Source: Elusimicrobia bacterium GWD2_63_28
GTDB taxonomy: Bacteria > Elusimicrobiota > Elusimicrobia > Elusimicrobiales > UBA9959
Length of the DNA stretch: 64,000 bases
Direction: 5' to 3'
Assembly: GCA_001799895.1 (NCBI GenBank)
Contig: MGUI01000007.1
Location: forward strand, 62,001-126,000
Part shown: piece by piece, positions 1-8,340 of the stretch
How the letters are laid out: each line of letters opens with the position of its first letter
Position numbering within the stretch: position 1 is the first letter of the stretch
The notes under the pieces: model-generated
The model's database searches: none
Seen by the model: the letters and a program-made list of their open reading frames with translations, nothing else
What the model was told of the DNA's origin: nothing
Program-made: the position numbers and the translations under genes

Positions 1-299
1 GACGCCTGGACGGCCGGCAGCGGGACCAGTTCCTCGCGCCTGAAGCGCCCCGTCTCCACCGCTTCGCGCGCGGAATTCCAGGAGTCTTCGCTGTAGGAGA
101 AGGGCATGTCGCCGGAGAGGCCGGGGCTGTCGGCGGCGGTGGAGATTTCGGCGCCCGACAGCACCTTGGAGGGGTCCTGCCGGTCCAGCAGCAGGAAGCG
201 GCCCCCGGCGGGCGAGGGGGCGGCGAAATCGTCGGCGCGCGCGCCGGCGGCGCAGGCCAGGAGCAGCAGCAGGTAGAGTGGTGTCGCCTTTAAATTCAT
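1..299 (-). CDS. Secreted protein of unknown function, N-terminal part (cut by window edge)
   Basis: The ATG at 299-297 (reverse strand) opens a frame of 99 codons that runs off the left edge. The first ~22 residues are a clear signal peptide (MNLKATPLYLLLLLACAAGARA, cleavage expected after ARA), so the product is exported. The visible mature part is rich in Ser, Asp and Pro and shows no motif I recognise. It is divergent from lptF, with 181 bp between the two starts. Function cannot be assigned from this fragment. Confidence 0.6.
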   Translation of the reverse strand, partial: MNLKATPLYLLLLLACAAGARADDFAAPSPAGGRFLLLDRQDPSKVLSGAEISTAADSPGLSGDMPFSYSEDSWNSAREAVETGRFRREELVPLPAVQA

Positions 300-480
300 C
301 TTGTCGCGGCCCCGGCCGGGATCTTCCCGCCGGGCCGCAGCCATTTTGCCGAACAAAAAAACAGCCGCCCCGCCTTGGCCGGGCAAGCAAAAACTGCCCG
401 ACTTCGCCTGCAATTACCGGCGATTCGGGCTATGCCCCCTCCTCGTTACACGGGGCCGCAATATATAATAGAATAAATAA
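300..480. promoter_or_regulatory. Divergent intergenic region with lptF promoter
   Basis: This gap separates the leftward secreted-protein gene from lptF. On the + strand, TTACAC (446-451) and TAGAAT (469-474) are 17 bp apart and resemble a sigma70-type promoter. The -10-like box ends only six bases before the lptF ATG and no Shine-Dalgarno sequence lies between, so the lptF mRNA may start at or next to its start codon. A GC-rich hairpin (about 307-334) lies just upstream of the leftward ATG and would sit in that gene's leader. Nothing else is apparent here. Confidence 0.5.
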
Positions 481-1593
481 ATGGCCCTGCCTATAGCCCG
501 CCTTTATATCCTGAAGATCTTCGCGAAATTCCTGGGGCTTTCGCTTTTCGTCTTCGCCGCGCTGCTGATAATGCTGAACCTGGTGCAGGCCGTGCACCAG
601 GGCGCGCTGGCGGGCTTCTCCTTTTATTTCCTGGCCAAGAGCATGGTCTACCTGCTGCCCAACATCCTGGCCACGTCGCTGCCGCTGGCCTTCCTGCTGG
701 CGATGCTGCTCAGCCTCGGGCAGATGTCGCAGGACGGCGAGATCATCGCCCTGCGCGCCGGCGGCTTCTCTTTCTACGAGATACTTTCCTGCGTGTTCTA
801 CGCCGCGCTGCTGTCCTCGCTGCTGCTGCTGCTCGTTAACAACTGGCTCGGCCCCAAGTCCCTGAAGCGCTCCACCGATTACATGATCTCGATGATCAAC
901 CGGGTCACCAAGATAGAGCTGAAGCCGCGCACCTTCCAGCAGATCTCGGAATGGACGCTGTACGCCGACGGGGTGAACGCCCTTTCCGGCGAGATGCGGG
1001 GCGTGAAGCTGCTGCGCAGGATAAACAAGGGCGGGGCGCCGGCTTTCGTCAACAAGATCAGCGCCTCGGCGGGCCGTTACCGGAAGGCCGGCGAAAGCGG
1101 CCTGGAGCTGGAACTCGACGACGGCCAGCTCAGCCAGACCGACGCCAAAGATCCCGAGAAGATACTTTACGGGCGCTTCACCTCTTACAAGACGCTGCTG
1201 CCCTTTTTCAGCGAAAGCTCGGCCGGCCGCAAGCTGAACCAGCGGGAGATCTCCACTTCCGGCCTGCTGGCCCGGCTGAAGGCGGGCGTGCCGGACCCGC
1301 AGACCGCGGCGAAGTACCGCATCGAAGCCGCCTCGCGGTTCGCGCTGGCGCTGGCCCCGCTGGTGTTCTTCCTCGTCGGCGCCCCGCTGGGCGTGGCGCT
1401 GGACAAGCGCGGGCGCTCGGCCGGGTTCGGCCTGAGCCTGCTGATAATCTTCTTTTATTACGGCCTCACGGTGAGCGGCATGGTGCTTTCGCGGAAATAT
1501 CCCGGGCTTTTCCCGTGGGCCATTTTCGCGCCGGCCCTGCTGGCCGGGGGGACCGGGGCGTGGCTGTGGAAACGCAATCTTTACGCTAAATAA
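481..1593 (+). CDS. lptF: LptF/LptG-family permease (first of pair)
   Basis: This is a 370-residue member of the YjgP/YjgQ (LptF/LptG) family, the inner-membrane half of the Lpt system that moves lipopolysaccharide from the inner membrane to the cell surface. Three hydrophobic segments fall in about residues 10-115, a hydrophilic periplasmic region spans roughly 120-275, and three further hydrophobic segments follow (about 283-360), which is the family layout at normal length. The next gene is a paralogue seven bases on, as in the usual lptF-lptG pair. The partner ATPase LptB is not in the window. Which of the two is F and which is G rests on gene order only. Confidence 0.85.
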   Translation: MALPIARLYILKIFAKFLGLSLFVFAALLIMLNLVQAVHQGALAGFSFYFLAKSMVYLLPNILATSLPLAFLLAMLLSLGQMSQDGEIIALRAGGFSFYEILSCVFYAALLSSLLLLLVNNWLGPKSLKRSTDYMISMINRVTKIELKPRTFQQISEWTLYADGVNALSGEMRGVKLLRRINKGGAPAFVNKISASAGRYRKAGESGLELELDDGQLSQTDAKDPEKILYGRFTSYKTLLPFFSESSAGRKLNQREISTSGLLARLKAGVPDPQTAAKYRIEAASRFALALAPLVFFLVGAPLGVALDKRGRSAGFGLSLLIIFFYYGLTVSGMVLSRKYPGLFPWAIFAPALLAGGTGAWLWKRNLYAK

Positions 1594-1599
1594 CGGCTG

Positions 1600-2688
1600 A
1601 TGAACAAGACTTTCTACCGGTATATCGCTCGCAGTTTCTGGGCCCCTTTCGGCTTCGGGCTGGGGGTTTTCTGCCTGCTGCTGATCTTCGGCAGCCTTTT
1701 TGACAAGCTGAATTTCTTCATGAAGAGCGGGGCCGGCGCCGGGCTCTTTATAAAGTATATCCTCTACCAGGCGCCCTATTTCATCGTCAAGATGACGCCC
1801 ATCGCCACGCTGCTGGCGGTGCTGTTCACGCTGGGCGGCATGATGTCCAGGGGGGAGTGGAAGGCCGGCCTGGCCGGCGGCTGGCGCCCCTTCGACATGA
1901 TCAAGCCGCTGCTGGCCTGCGCGCTGCTGGCCGGGGCGGGGCAGTTCCTGCTGCAGGAAACCGCGGCGCCGGAGCTGTACATGCGTTCGGAGTACCTGTT
2001 CGAGGGCAAGATGCGCGGCCGCGACGACTGGCAGCGCCTGGTCAGGAAGGACGTGGTTTTCTCGGCGGGCGACGAAACTTTCGTCACGGCGCACGTCTTC
2101 GACGGGCGCCGGCGGGAGATGCTGAAGGTAATAGTCAGCGTTTACGAAGCCGGGCGCCTGGCGCTGGAGATCAACGCCGCTTCGGCCGTCTGGCGCCAGG
2201 GCGCGGGCCGCTGGGATTTCTTCGACGGCGTGACCATAAAATACGCCGGGGACGACAAGCCGGCCGTCTCCAAATTTAAAGAGTACCAGTCCGCCGTTTC
2301 CGTGCGGCCGGAAGACCTGGTGCTCGAGAAGCTGGTGCCCGACGGGGTTTCCTCGGCCGAGGTGCTGCGCAGGGTGCGCCGCCTCGAGGCGGTAGGCGCC
2401 CCGGCCGCCGCCGAGCGGACGCTGCTGTGGGTGAAGCTGGCGGCGCCGCTGTCCAACCTGGCCATGGCGCTGATAGGCGCGGCCATGGTGCTGCTGGCGA
2501 AAAAAAATAACCGGTATTTCAGCTTCGGCCTCGCGGTGGGTGTCGGCTTCTTCTTCTGGGCGGTGATCATACTGTCGCAGGAGGCCGGCAAGGCGGAGCT
2601 GCTGCCCCCTTACGCGGCGGGCCTGGCCCCGGCGCTGCTGTTCGCCGCCGCCTCGCTCTGGGGGCTGCGCCGCGCCCGGGCCGTCTGA
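1600..2688 (+). CDS. lptG: LptF/LptG-family permease (second of pair)
   Basis: This 362-residue protein has the same architecture as its neighbour: N-terminal membrane segments (about 15-115), a periplasmic beta-rich middle (about 120-270), and C-terminal membrane segments (about 275-358). It should pair with the upstream protein as the heterodimeric membrane unit of the LPS exporter. It starts six bases after the lptF stop and is surely cotranscribed. It ends one base before the stop of the convergent pgl gene, leaving no room for a dedicated terminator. Confidence 0.83.
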   Translation: MNKTFYRYIARSFWAPFGFGLGVFCLLLIFGSLFDKLNFFMKSGAGAGLFIKYILYQAPYFIVKMTPIATLLAVLFTLGGMMSRGEWKAGLAGGWRPFDMIKPLLACALLAGAGQFLLQETAAPELYMRSEYLFEGKMRGRDDWQRLVRKDVVFSAGDETFVTAHVFDGRRREMLKVIVSVYEAGRLALEINAASAVWRQGAGRWDFFDGVTIKYAGDDKPAVSKFKEYQSAVSVRPEDLVLEKLVPDGVSSAEVLRRVRRLEAVGAPAAAERTLLWVKLAAPLSNLAMALIGAAMVLLAKKNNRYFSFGLAVGVGFFFWAVIILSQEAGKAELLPPYAAGLAPALLFAAASLWGLRRARAV

Positions 2689-2689
2689 G

Positions 2690-3343
2690 CTATTCTTTAG
2701 GGCTGTAGAGCAGGTAGAGCTTCCCGCGCGGGTTTAAAAGCCCGGCGGGGATTTTTTTATCCCCGGCCGCGGCCCTGGCGAACATTTCCTTCTTGCCCGC
2801 CCCGGCGGCCATCAGGATCACCAGCGGGGCGCCGTTTATGGTTTTAAGGGTGAGCGTTACGCGCCGTCGGGTCTGCACTCCGGGCGGCGCGGTAACAAAA
2901 GAGGCCGGGGAGGTATTCTTCAGCGCCGGGGAGCCGGGGAAAAGCGAGGCCGTGTGGCCGTCGGCGCCCAGCCCCAGCACGACCAGGTCGGGGCTGCCGC
3001 CCGGGGCCGCGGCCGCCAGCCTGCGGGAAAAATCCCGGGCCTCCGCGCGCAGCAGATTGCGCCGCGGGATATTTACCCTGGAGAAGAACCTGGCCGCCGC
3101 GGCGCCGAAGTTGCTGCGCGGGGAGGAGGCCGAAACCAGCCTCTCGTCGGTCATCAGGAAAACAGCCCTGTCCCAGGGCAGCTCCATGCCGGCCAGCAGG
3201 TCGAAAAGCGGCAGGGGCGTGCTGCCGCCGGGCAGCGCCGCGGTGAAAAGGCCGGGCTTCTTCAACAGGGCCTTCTTAAAGATCCCCGCGGCGAAAGCCG
3301 CCATGGCCGAGGCCGTCCTGAACCGCCTGATCTCGCGCTTCAA
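2690..3343 (-). CDS. pgl: 6-phosphogluconolactonase
   Basis: The product (217 residues) hydrolyses 6-phosphogluconolactone to 6-phosphogluconate, the second step of the oxidative pentose phosphate pathway. Family motifs are visible: GGSTP (39-43), TDERLV (65-70) and GLGADGHTASLFPG (124-137). The length is at the short end for the DevB/SOL type. The start is TTG, chosen because TTGA overlaps the zwf stop and the upstream neighbour matches this pathway; no ATG gives a better N-terminus. It is the last gene of the nudix-tkt-gnd-zwf-pgl operon. Confidence 0.9.
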   Translation of the reverse strand: MKREIRRFRTASAMAAFAAGIFKKALLKKPGLFTAALPGGSTPLPLFDLLAGMELPWDRAVFLMTDERLVSASSPRSNFGAAAARFFSRVNIPRRNLLRAEARDFSRRLAAAAPGGSPDLVVLGLGADGHTASLFPGSPALKNTSPASFVTAPPGVQTRRRVTLTLKTINGAPLVILMAAGAGKKEMFARAAAGDKKIPAGLLNPRGKLYLLYSPKE

Positions 3344-4818
3344 AGCCAGCTCCTCCCGTCTTTCTTTATCAGCTCGGCCGCGGCGGCCGGGCCGGGGGTG
3401 CCGTCTGCGTAGGGGTGCAGCGGGCAGTCGCCGGGCTTACCCGCCCAGGCGGCCAGCAGCGGGGAGAGGAACTCCCAGAGAAAGCGGGTTTCAAAAGAGC
3501 TGAGGAACAGCGTCTGGTCGCCGGCCATGGCCTCCAGCAGCAGCCGCTCGTAATCCGAAGGGGCCGCGGCCCCCGGCTCTCCGCGGTACTCCAGGGTCAT
3601 CGAGCCCGGCGCGAAACAGAGCCTGGGGCCCGGGTGCTTGCCGATAAGCGAGAAGGTCACCGCGGCACCCGGCTGTATCGCGAAGGAAAAAACGTTGGGC
3701 CAGCCTATATCCATCCTGCTGAAGACGCCGCGCTCCGGCTTGCGGTAGACGATGTCGATGCTGGTCTTCTTGGGGCCGGCCTTCTTGCCGGCCCGGACGT
3801 AAAAAGGCACGCCGCGCCAGCGGTCGTTGTCGACGAAGAACCTGAAGGCCAGGAAGGTTTCCGCCGCCGAGCCCGGGGCGACCCCGGGTTCCGAGCGGTA
3901 GCCGGCGTATTGGCCGCGCACGGCCCGGCCCAGGGCTTCGTCCTTGTACAGCGGGCGTATGCTTTCAAAGAATTTGCGCTTCTCCGTCCTGAAATCGGCG
4001 TCGCGGAAGGTGTCGGGCAGGTCCATGGCGGTTATCGCGGCGAGCTGCAGCAGGTGGCTCATCATGTCGCGGGCCAGTCCGGTCTTTTCAAAGAAGGCGG
4101 CCCGGCCTTCCACGCCGAGCTCTTCGAGCGCCGTGATCTGCACGTGGTCCACGAACTCCCGGTTCCAGGTGGCGTCGAAGACCCGGTTGGCCGCGCGCAG
4201 CGCCAGCACGTTCTGCACGGTCTCCTTGCCGGTGAAATGGTCTATGCGGTAAACCTGCTTTTCGGCCGGGGAGTCCTTGAGGCCGGCGTCGAGGGCGAGC
4301 GCGTTTTCCAGGCTTGAGCCGTAAGGCTTTTCGATTATGAGCCTGGACCAGCAGGAGCAGTCCGCGGGGTCGGCGATCAGCCCGCGGTCTTTCAGGCTGG
4401 CCGTAATGGGGCCGAAGGCCTCCGGCGGGGTGGCCAGGTAGAAGAGGCGCTTGTTCTTTATGCCGCGCGCCGCGTCCAGCGCGGCCAGGCGCGCCGAGAG
4501 CGCGCTGAAAAAGGACGGGCTGGCGTAATCCGCGCGCAGGTACTCCAACCGCCCGAGGAAAGCGGCGAAGGCCGCCGGGGCAGGGGCCAAGCCCGCGCCG
4601 GCCAGGATCTCCCACAGGCGGGTTTCCAGGGCGGGGCGGTCCAGCGGGGTGCGCGCGGCCAGCAGTATGTAGAAATTAGAGGGAGCGAGTTTTTTTTCGC
4701 AGAGGCCGAACAGCGCCGGGATTATCTTCCTGGCGGCCAGGTCGCCGGTGGCGCCGAAAAGGACGAAGCCGCAGGCCTCGGGGCGCAGCTCCTCGCAGTA
4801 GCCGAGGGTCTCCGTCAT
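3340..4818 (-). CDS. zwf: Glucose-6-phosphate 1-dehydrogenase
   Basis: This 492-residue enzyme oxidises glucose 6-phosphate to 6-phosphogluconolactone and makes NAD(P)H. The nucleotide-binding motif GATGDLAARK is at 22-31, EKPYG at 163-167, and the substrate-binding and catalytic signature RIDHFTGKE at 191-199 with His194. The frame is open for 90 codons upstream, but the ATG at 4818 is chosen because it forms an ATGA overlap with the gnd stop and places the dinucleotide motif at the normal distance from the N-terminus. It overlaps pgl in the same way downstream. Confidence 0.95.
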   Translation of the reverse strand: MTETLGYCEELRPEACGFVLFGATGDLAARKIIPALFGLCEKKLAPSNFYILLAARTPLDRPALETRLWEILAGAGLAPAPAAFAAFLGRLEYLRADYASPSFFSALSARLAALDAARGIKNKRLFYLATPPEAFGPITASLKDRGLIADPADCSCWSRLIIEKPYGSSLENALALDAGLKDSPAEKQVYRIDHFTGKETVQNVLALRAANRVFDATWNREFVDHVQITALEELGVEGRAAFFEKTGLARDMMSHLLQLAAITAMDLPDTFRDADFRTEKRKFFESIRPLYKDEALGRAVRGQYAGYRSEPGVAPGSAAETFLAFRFFVDNDRWRGVPFYVRAGKKAGPKKTSIDIVYRKPERGVFSRMDIGWPNVFSFAIQPGAAVTFSLIGKHPGPRLCFAPGSMTLEYRGEPGAAAPSDYERLLLEAMAGDQTLFLSSFETRFLWEFLSPLLAAWAGKPGDCPLHPYADGTPGPAAAAELIKKDGRSWL

Positions 4819-5714
4819 TTTTTCAGCTCGTGCCCGCCGAATTCCCGCCGCAGCGCGGCCGAGAGGCGGTCCCCGAAGGAGTCTTTCATCTGGGAGCGGA
4901 AGCGCTTGAAGAGCGAGACCGAGATGGCCGGCAGCGGCACGCCCAGGCGCGCGGCTTCCTCCACCGTCCAGCGGCCTTCCCCGGAATCCGGCACCACGCC
5001 GGGAACCTTGTCCAGGCCCGGGTCCTTGTCGAAGGCGTTCTGCGCGAGCTCCAGCAGCCAGGAGCGGACCACGCTGCCGCGGTTCCACACGCGGGCCAGC
5101 GAGGCCAGGTCCATTTTGCCGAAGGGGGAGGCCTTCAGCAGTTCGAAGCCCTCGCCGTAAGCCTCCATCATGGCGTATTCTATGCCGTTATGCACCATCT
5201 TCGTGAAGTGGCCGGCCCCGGGCGCGCCGCAATGCATGTAGCCGCCCTCCTGGCAGAGGGCCTTGAGGAAAGGTTCAGCGTTTCTGAAAGCCGCTTCGGG
5301 GCCGCCGGTCATGATGCAGTAGCCGTTGGCCAGGCCCCAGATCCCGCCTGAGACACCGGCGTCCAGGAATTCAATTCCGGCGACGGCGGCTTTTTCGGCG
5401 CGCCGCGCGGCGTCGCGCCAGTGGCCGTTGGCGCCGTCAATTATCAGGTCTCCTTTTTCCAGGGAGGAGAGCAGGCCGAGGAAAAGTTTCTCCGTGGCTT
5501 CGCCGGCCGGGATCATCATCCAGACGGCGCGCGGGCCTTTCATCCCGGCGGTCAGTTCCGTTAGGGTCGCCGCGGTGACGGCGCCGGCGGCGGCCAGGGC
5601 GGGCAGCTTGCCCGGCTCGCGGTTCCAGACGTGAGGCTTTATCCCCTTGGCGATGAGGCGGCGGGCCATGTTGGAACCCATGCGGCCCATGCCAGCAATA
5701 GCGATAGAATGCAT
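4815..5714 (-). CDS. gnd: 6-phosphogluconate dehydrogenase, short (decarboxylating) type
   Basis: This 299-residue protein belongs to the short form of 6-phosphogluconate dehydrogenase, which converts 6-phosphogluconate to ribulose 5-phosphate and CO2. The Rossmann motif GMGRMGSNMA lies at 8-17, a substrate-binding GVSGGIWG near 120, and the catalytic KMVHNGIEY segment near 170. The ~300-residue length distinguishes it from the 470-residue E. coli type. An Arg (WNRE) follows the second strand; cofactor choice cannot be settled by eye. It overlaps zwf by four bases. Confidence 0.92.
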   Translation of the reverse strand: MHSIAIAGMGRMGSNMARRLIAKGIKPHVWNREPGKLPALAAAGAVTAATLTELTAGMKGPRAVWMMIPAGEATEKLFLGLLSSLEKGDLIIDGANGHWRDAARRAEKAAVAGIEFLDAGVSGGIWGLANGYCIMTGGPEAAFRNAEPFLKALCQEGGYMHCGAPGAGHFTKMVHNGIEYAMMEAYGEGFELLKASPFGKMDLASLARVWNRGSVVRSWLLELAQNAFDKDPGLDKVPGVVPDSGEGRWTVEEAARLGVPLPAISVSLFKRFRSQMKDSFGDRLSAALRREFGGHELKK

Positions 5715-5751
5715 TGTACCCCCTGTGCCCGGTTTCCGCTGGGGAACCGGA

Positions 5752-7719
5752 TCAGCCTTTTATAAGCTTCTTGGCGGCGTCGGCAATTTTCTGGGGAGTC
5801 AGGCCCAGCGCGGCGTAAACCTGGCCCGCAGGGGCCGACTTGCCGAAGCTTTCCACGCCGAGGACTTCCACGTCGCCGCCGATGAACTCCTTCCAGCCGG
5901 CGCCGCGCCCCGCCTCAACCGCCACCTTGGGCAGCTCGGGAATGAAGACCGAATCCCGGTAGGCTTTGTCCTGCTCGTTGAAGAGCTCGAAGGACGGGAC
6001 GGAGATTATGCGCGCGCCTATGCCTTCCTTCTCCAGGAGGGCGGCGGCCTCGAACAGCAGCGCCACTTCGGAGCCGGAGCCGGCGAGCTCCACCGACGGG
6101 ACGATGGACGGGCCGCGCAGCAGGTAGGCGCCGCGCTTCAGGCCCGCGGCTATCTTTTCGCGGTACTGCGTCATCAGCGGCAGCTTCTGCCGCGACAGCG
6201 CCAGGCATGCCGGGCGCTTGGAGCGCACCGCCGTTTCCCACGCGTAAAGGGTTTCCCAGGCGTCGGCCGGGCGCAGCACCAGCAGGCCCGGTATCAGGCG
6301 CAGGCTCATCAGGTGCTCCACGGGCTGGTGCGTGGGGCCGTCCTCGCCCACGCCGATGCTGTCGTGCGTGAACACGAACACCGCCGGGGTCTGCATGACC
6401 GCGGCCAGGCGCAGCGCCGGGCGCATGTAGTCCGAGAAGACCAGGAAGGTGGCCCCGAAGGGGATGAGCCCGCCGTGCAGGGCCAGGCCGTTGAGTATCG
6501 AGCCCATCGCGTGCTCGCGGATGCCGAAATGCAGCGTGCGCGCCGGTTCTTTGGTGAAGTCAGTTTTGGTGGAAGGGCCCAGGTCGGCCGAGCCGCCGGT
6601 CAGGCCGGGCAGCCGCTCCGCCATGAGGTTTATCACCTTGCCGCCGGCCTCGCGCGTGGCCACGGGCTTGTCGAAGAAGGACGCCTCGGGGTTGAACAGG
6701 TCGTCGGGGATCTCGCGGCCCAGCATGGCTTTGGCGAGCTCAGCCTTTTCAGGGTTGGCTTCGGAATAATTTTTCCAGAGCTTCAGCCAGCGCTTCTTGT
6801 CGCGCTCGCCGGCCTCGGCCTGCTCGGCGAAGCGGGCCCTGGCCTCTTCGGGCACGAAGAAGGACTCTTCGGAAGGCCAGCCGAGCGCCTTCTTGGTGGC
6901 CAGGATCTCGTCGGGCTTGAGCGGCTCGCCGTGCACCGAGTTCTTGTCCTGCTTGGGGCTGGCGAAGCCGATATGTGTACTGGCGATGATGATCGAGGGT
7001 TTTTCGGTTTCCCGCTTAGCCTTCTTCAGGGCCGCGTCCAGTTCGGCCAGGTCGTTGCCGTTTTCTACTTCTATCACCTGCCAGTCCTGCGCGAGGAAGC
7101 GCTTCTTCACGTCCTCGGTGAAGGCGAGCCCCGTGGAGCCTTCTATGGTGATGCCGTTGGAGTCGTAGAGGCAGATCAGCTTGCCCAGCTTCCACGTGCC
7201 GGCCAGCGAGGCGGCCTCGTAGGAGACGCCCTCCATCAGGTCCCCGTCGCCGCAGAGGATGTAGGTGTTGTGGTCCACCAGCTGGAATTCCGGAGTGTTG
7301 AGCTTTTCGCCCATCAGCTTTTCGGCGAGGGCCAGGCCCACGGCGGAGGCGAAGCCCTGGCCCAGCGGGCCGGTGGTCATCTCCACGCCTTTGGTGTGGC
7401 CGTATTCGGGGTGGCCCGGCGTGAGGCTGTCGAGCTGGCGGAAGGCCTTCAGGTCGTCCAGCTTGAGGCCGTAGCCGTACATGTGCAGTATGGAATAGAG
7501 CAGCGACGAGCCGTGGCCCGCCGACAGTACGAAACGGTCCCGGTCGAACCAGGCCGGGTCGGAGGGAGAGAATTTAAGGTGGCCCGACCAGACGGAGTAA
7601 GCCAGCGGGGCCGCGCCCAGGGGCAGGCCGGGGTGGCCGGAGTCGGCCTGGCCCACCATGTCTATGGACAGGGTCCTGAGGGTGTTCACGCAAAGCTCGT
7701 CGATATTGTCGAATTTCAT
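5752..7719 (-). CDS. tkt: Transketolase
   Basis: This full-length thiamine-diphosphate enzyme (655 residues) transfers two-carbon units between sugar phosphates in the non-oxidative pentose phosphate pathway. Visible motifs are GHPG with His at about 29, AGHGS near 67-71, GPLGQG at 117-122, and the cofactor motif GDGDLMEG at 157-164. The central pyrimidine-binding domain carries GIREHAMG, with the Glu that activates the cofactor. It lies 37 bp upstream of gnd and overlaps the Nudix gene by ATGA, so oxidative and non-oxidative branches share one operon. Confidence 0.96.
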   Translation of the reverse strand: MKFDNIDELCVNTLRTLSIDMVGQADSGHPGLPLGAAPLAYSVWSGHLKFSPSDPAWFDRDRFVLSAGHGSSLLYSILHMYGYGLKLDDLKAFRQLDSLTPGHPEYGHTKGVEMTTGPLGQGFASAVGLALAEKLMGEKLNTPEFQLVDHNTYILCGDGDLMEGVSYEAASLAGTWKLGKLICLYDSNGITIEGSTGLAFTEDVKKRFLAQDWQVIEVENGNDLAELDAALKKAKRETEKPSIIIASTHIGFASPKQDKNSVHGEPLKPDEILATKKALGWPSEESFFVPEEARARFAEQAEAGERDKKRWLKLWKNYSEANPEKAELAKAMLGREIPDDLFNPEASFFDKPVATREAGGKVINLMAERLPGLTGGSADLGPSTKTDFTKEPARTLHFGIREHAMGSILNGLALHGGLIPFGATFLVFSDYMRPALRLAAVMQTPAVFVFTHDSIGVGEDGPTHQPVEHLMSLRLIPGLLVLRPADAWETLYAWETAVRSKRPACLALSRQKLPLMTQYREKIAAGLKRGAYLLRGPSIVPSVELAGSGSEVALLFEAAALLEKEGIGARIISVPSFELFNEQDKAYRDSVFIPELPKVAVEAGRGAGWKEFIGGDVEVLGVESFGKSAPAGQVYAALGLTPQKIADAAKKLIKG

Positions 7720-8276
7720 TTTTTCTCCAGGAGTTTTATTTTCCAGGCCTGCAGGGCGATGACCGTTTTGGAGTCGCGGATGCGGCCGGTAAGCACCATG
7801 CGCCAGGCTTTTTCAAAGGGGATGGTCTCGAGGGTGAGGAACTCGTCCTCGTCGGGCTCGGGCTTGCCGCCGCGCAGGCCGGTGGCCGTGAAGACATGCA
7901 GGACTTCGGTGGAAAAGGCCGGGGTGGGCCAGTAGGAAAGCAGGGGCTTGATGGAGGCCGCGGTATAGCCGGTCTCTTCTTTTAGCTCGGCCTTGACGCG
8001 GGCGAGCGGCTTGTCGGCGGCGGAGTTGAGCTTGCCGGCGGGGATCTCCAGGGTGGCCACGCCGACGGGATAGCGGAACTGCCGCACGAAAATTATGCGC
8101 CCGTCGGGCAGCACCGGCAGCACAGCCACCGCCCCGGGATGGTCCACGAATTCCCTGGTGGACCGCTTCCCGTTCGGCAGCGTCACGGTATCGGCCCTGA
8201 AATTGACGGTCCCTGAAAAGACAAGCCGCCTTTTATGCTTTTTCTCGGTATAAGGATGCGCGGCGGGTTTACCCAT
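7716..8276 (-). CDS. Nudix hydrolase, ADP-ribose pyrophosphatase-like
   Basis: This 186-residue protein has the ADP-sugar pyrophosphatase fold: an N-terminal beta domain (about 18-55) and a Nudix region at about 81-104. The box is slightly degenerate. The metal-binding EE pair is present in AELKEETGY, but the usual Arg before the Glu is Ala and the first half has one extra residue. The likely substrate is ADP-ribose or an ADP-sugar, so a link to nucleotide-sugar or NAD turnover is possible. It heads the pentose-phosphate operon and overlaps tkt by four bases. Confidence 0.82.
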   Translation of the reverse strand: MGKPAAHPYTEKKHKRRLVFSGTVNFRADTVTLPNGKRSTREFVDHPGAVAVLPVLPDGRIIFVRQFRYPVGVATLEIPAGKLNSAADKPLARVKAELKEETGYTAASIKPLLSYWPTPAFSTEVLHVFTATGLRGGKPEPDEDEFLTLETIPFEKAWRMVLTGRIRDSKTVIALQAWKIKLLEKK

Positions 8277-8340
8277 TGGGTAAATTATATAATTTAGACG
8301 GCGGTCATGAGTTAATGCTTTTTCGGGGGCGGCATATTAT
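8277..8340. promoter_or_regulatory. Divergent promoter region nudix / esterase
   Basis: This 64-bp AT-rich gap separates divergent genes. On the minus strand, TATAAT (8289-8284) ends seven bases before the Nudix ATG and there is no Shine-Dalgarno sequence, which suggests a leaderless or near-leaderless mRNA. The surrounding ATTATATAAT is nearly palindromic and could also serve rightward transcription. No convincing -35 box is seen on either strand. Confidence 0.4.

Noticed and set aside
4819-5088. 90-codon N-terminal extension of zwf
   Set aside because: It runs antiphase through gnd, shows no conservation, and the ATGA overlap start gives the normal N-terminus.
5647-7935. 762-codon plus-strand frame opposite tkt
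   Set aside because: It is antisense to transketolase and its neighbours, and reads as low-complexity Gly/Ala/Arg/Gln-rich sequence without domains.
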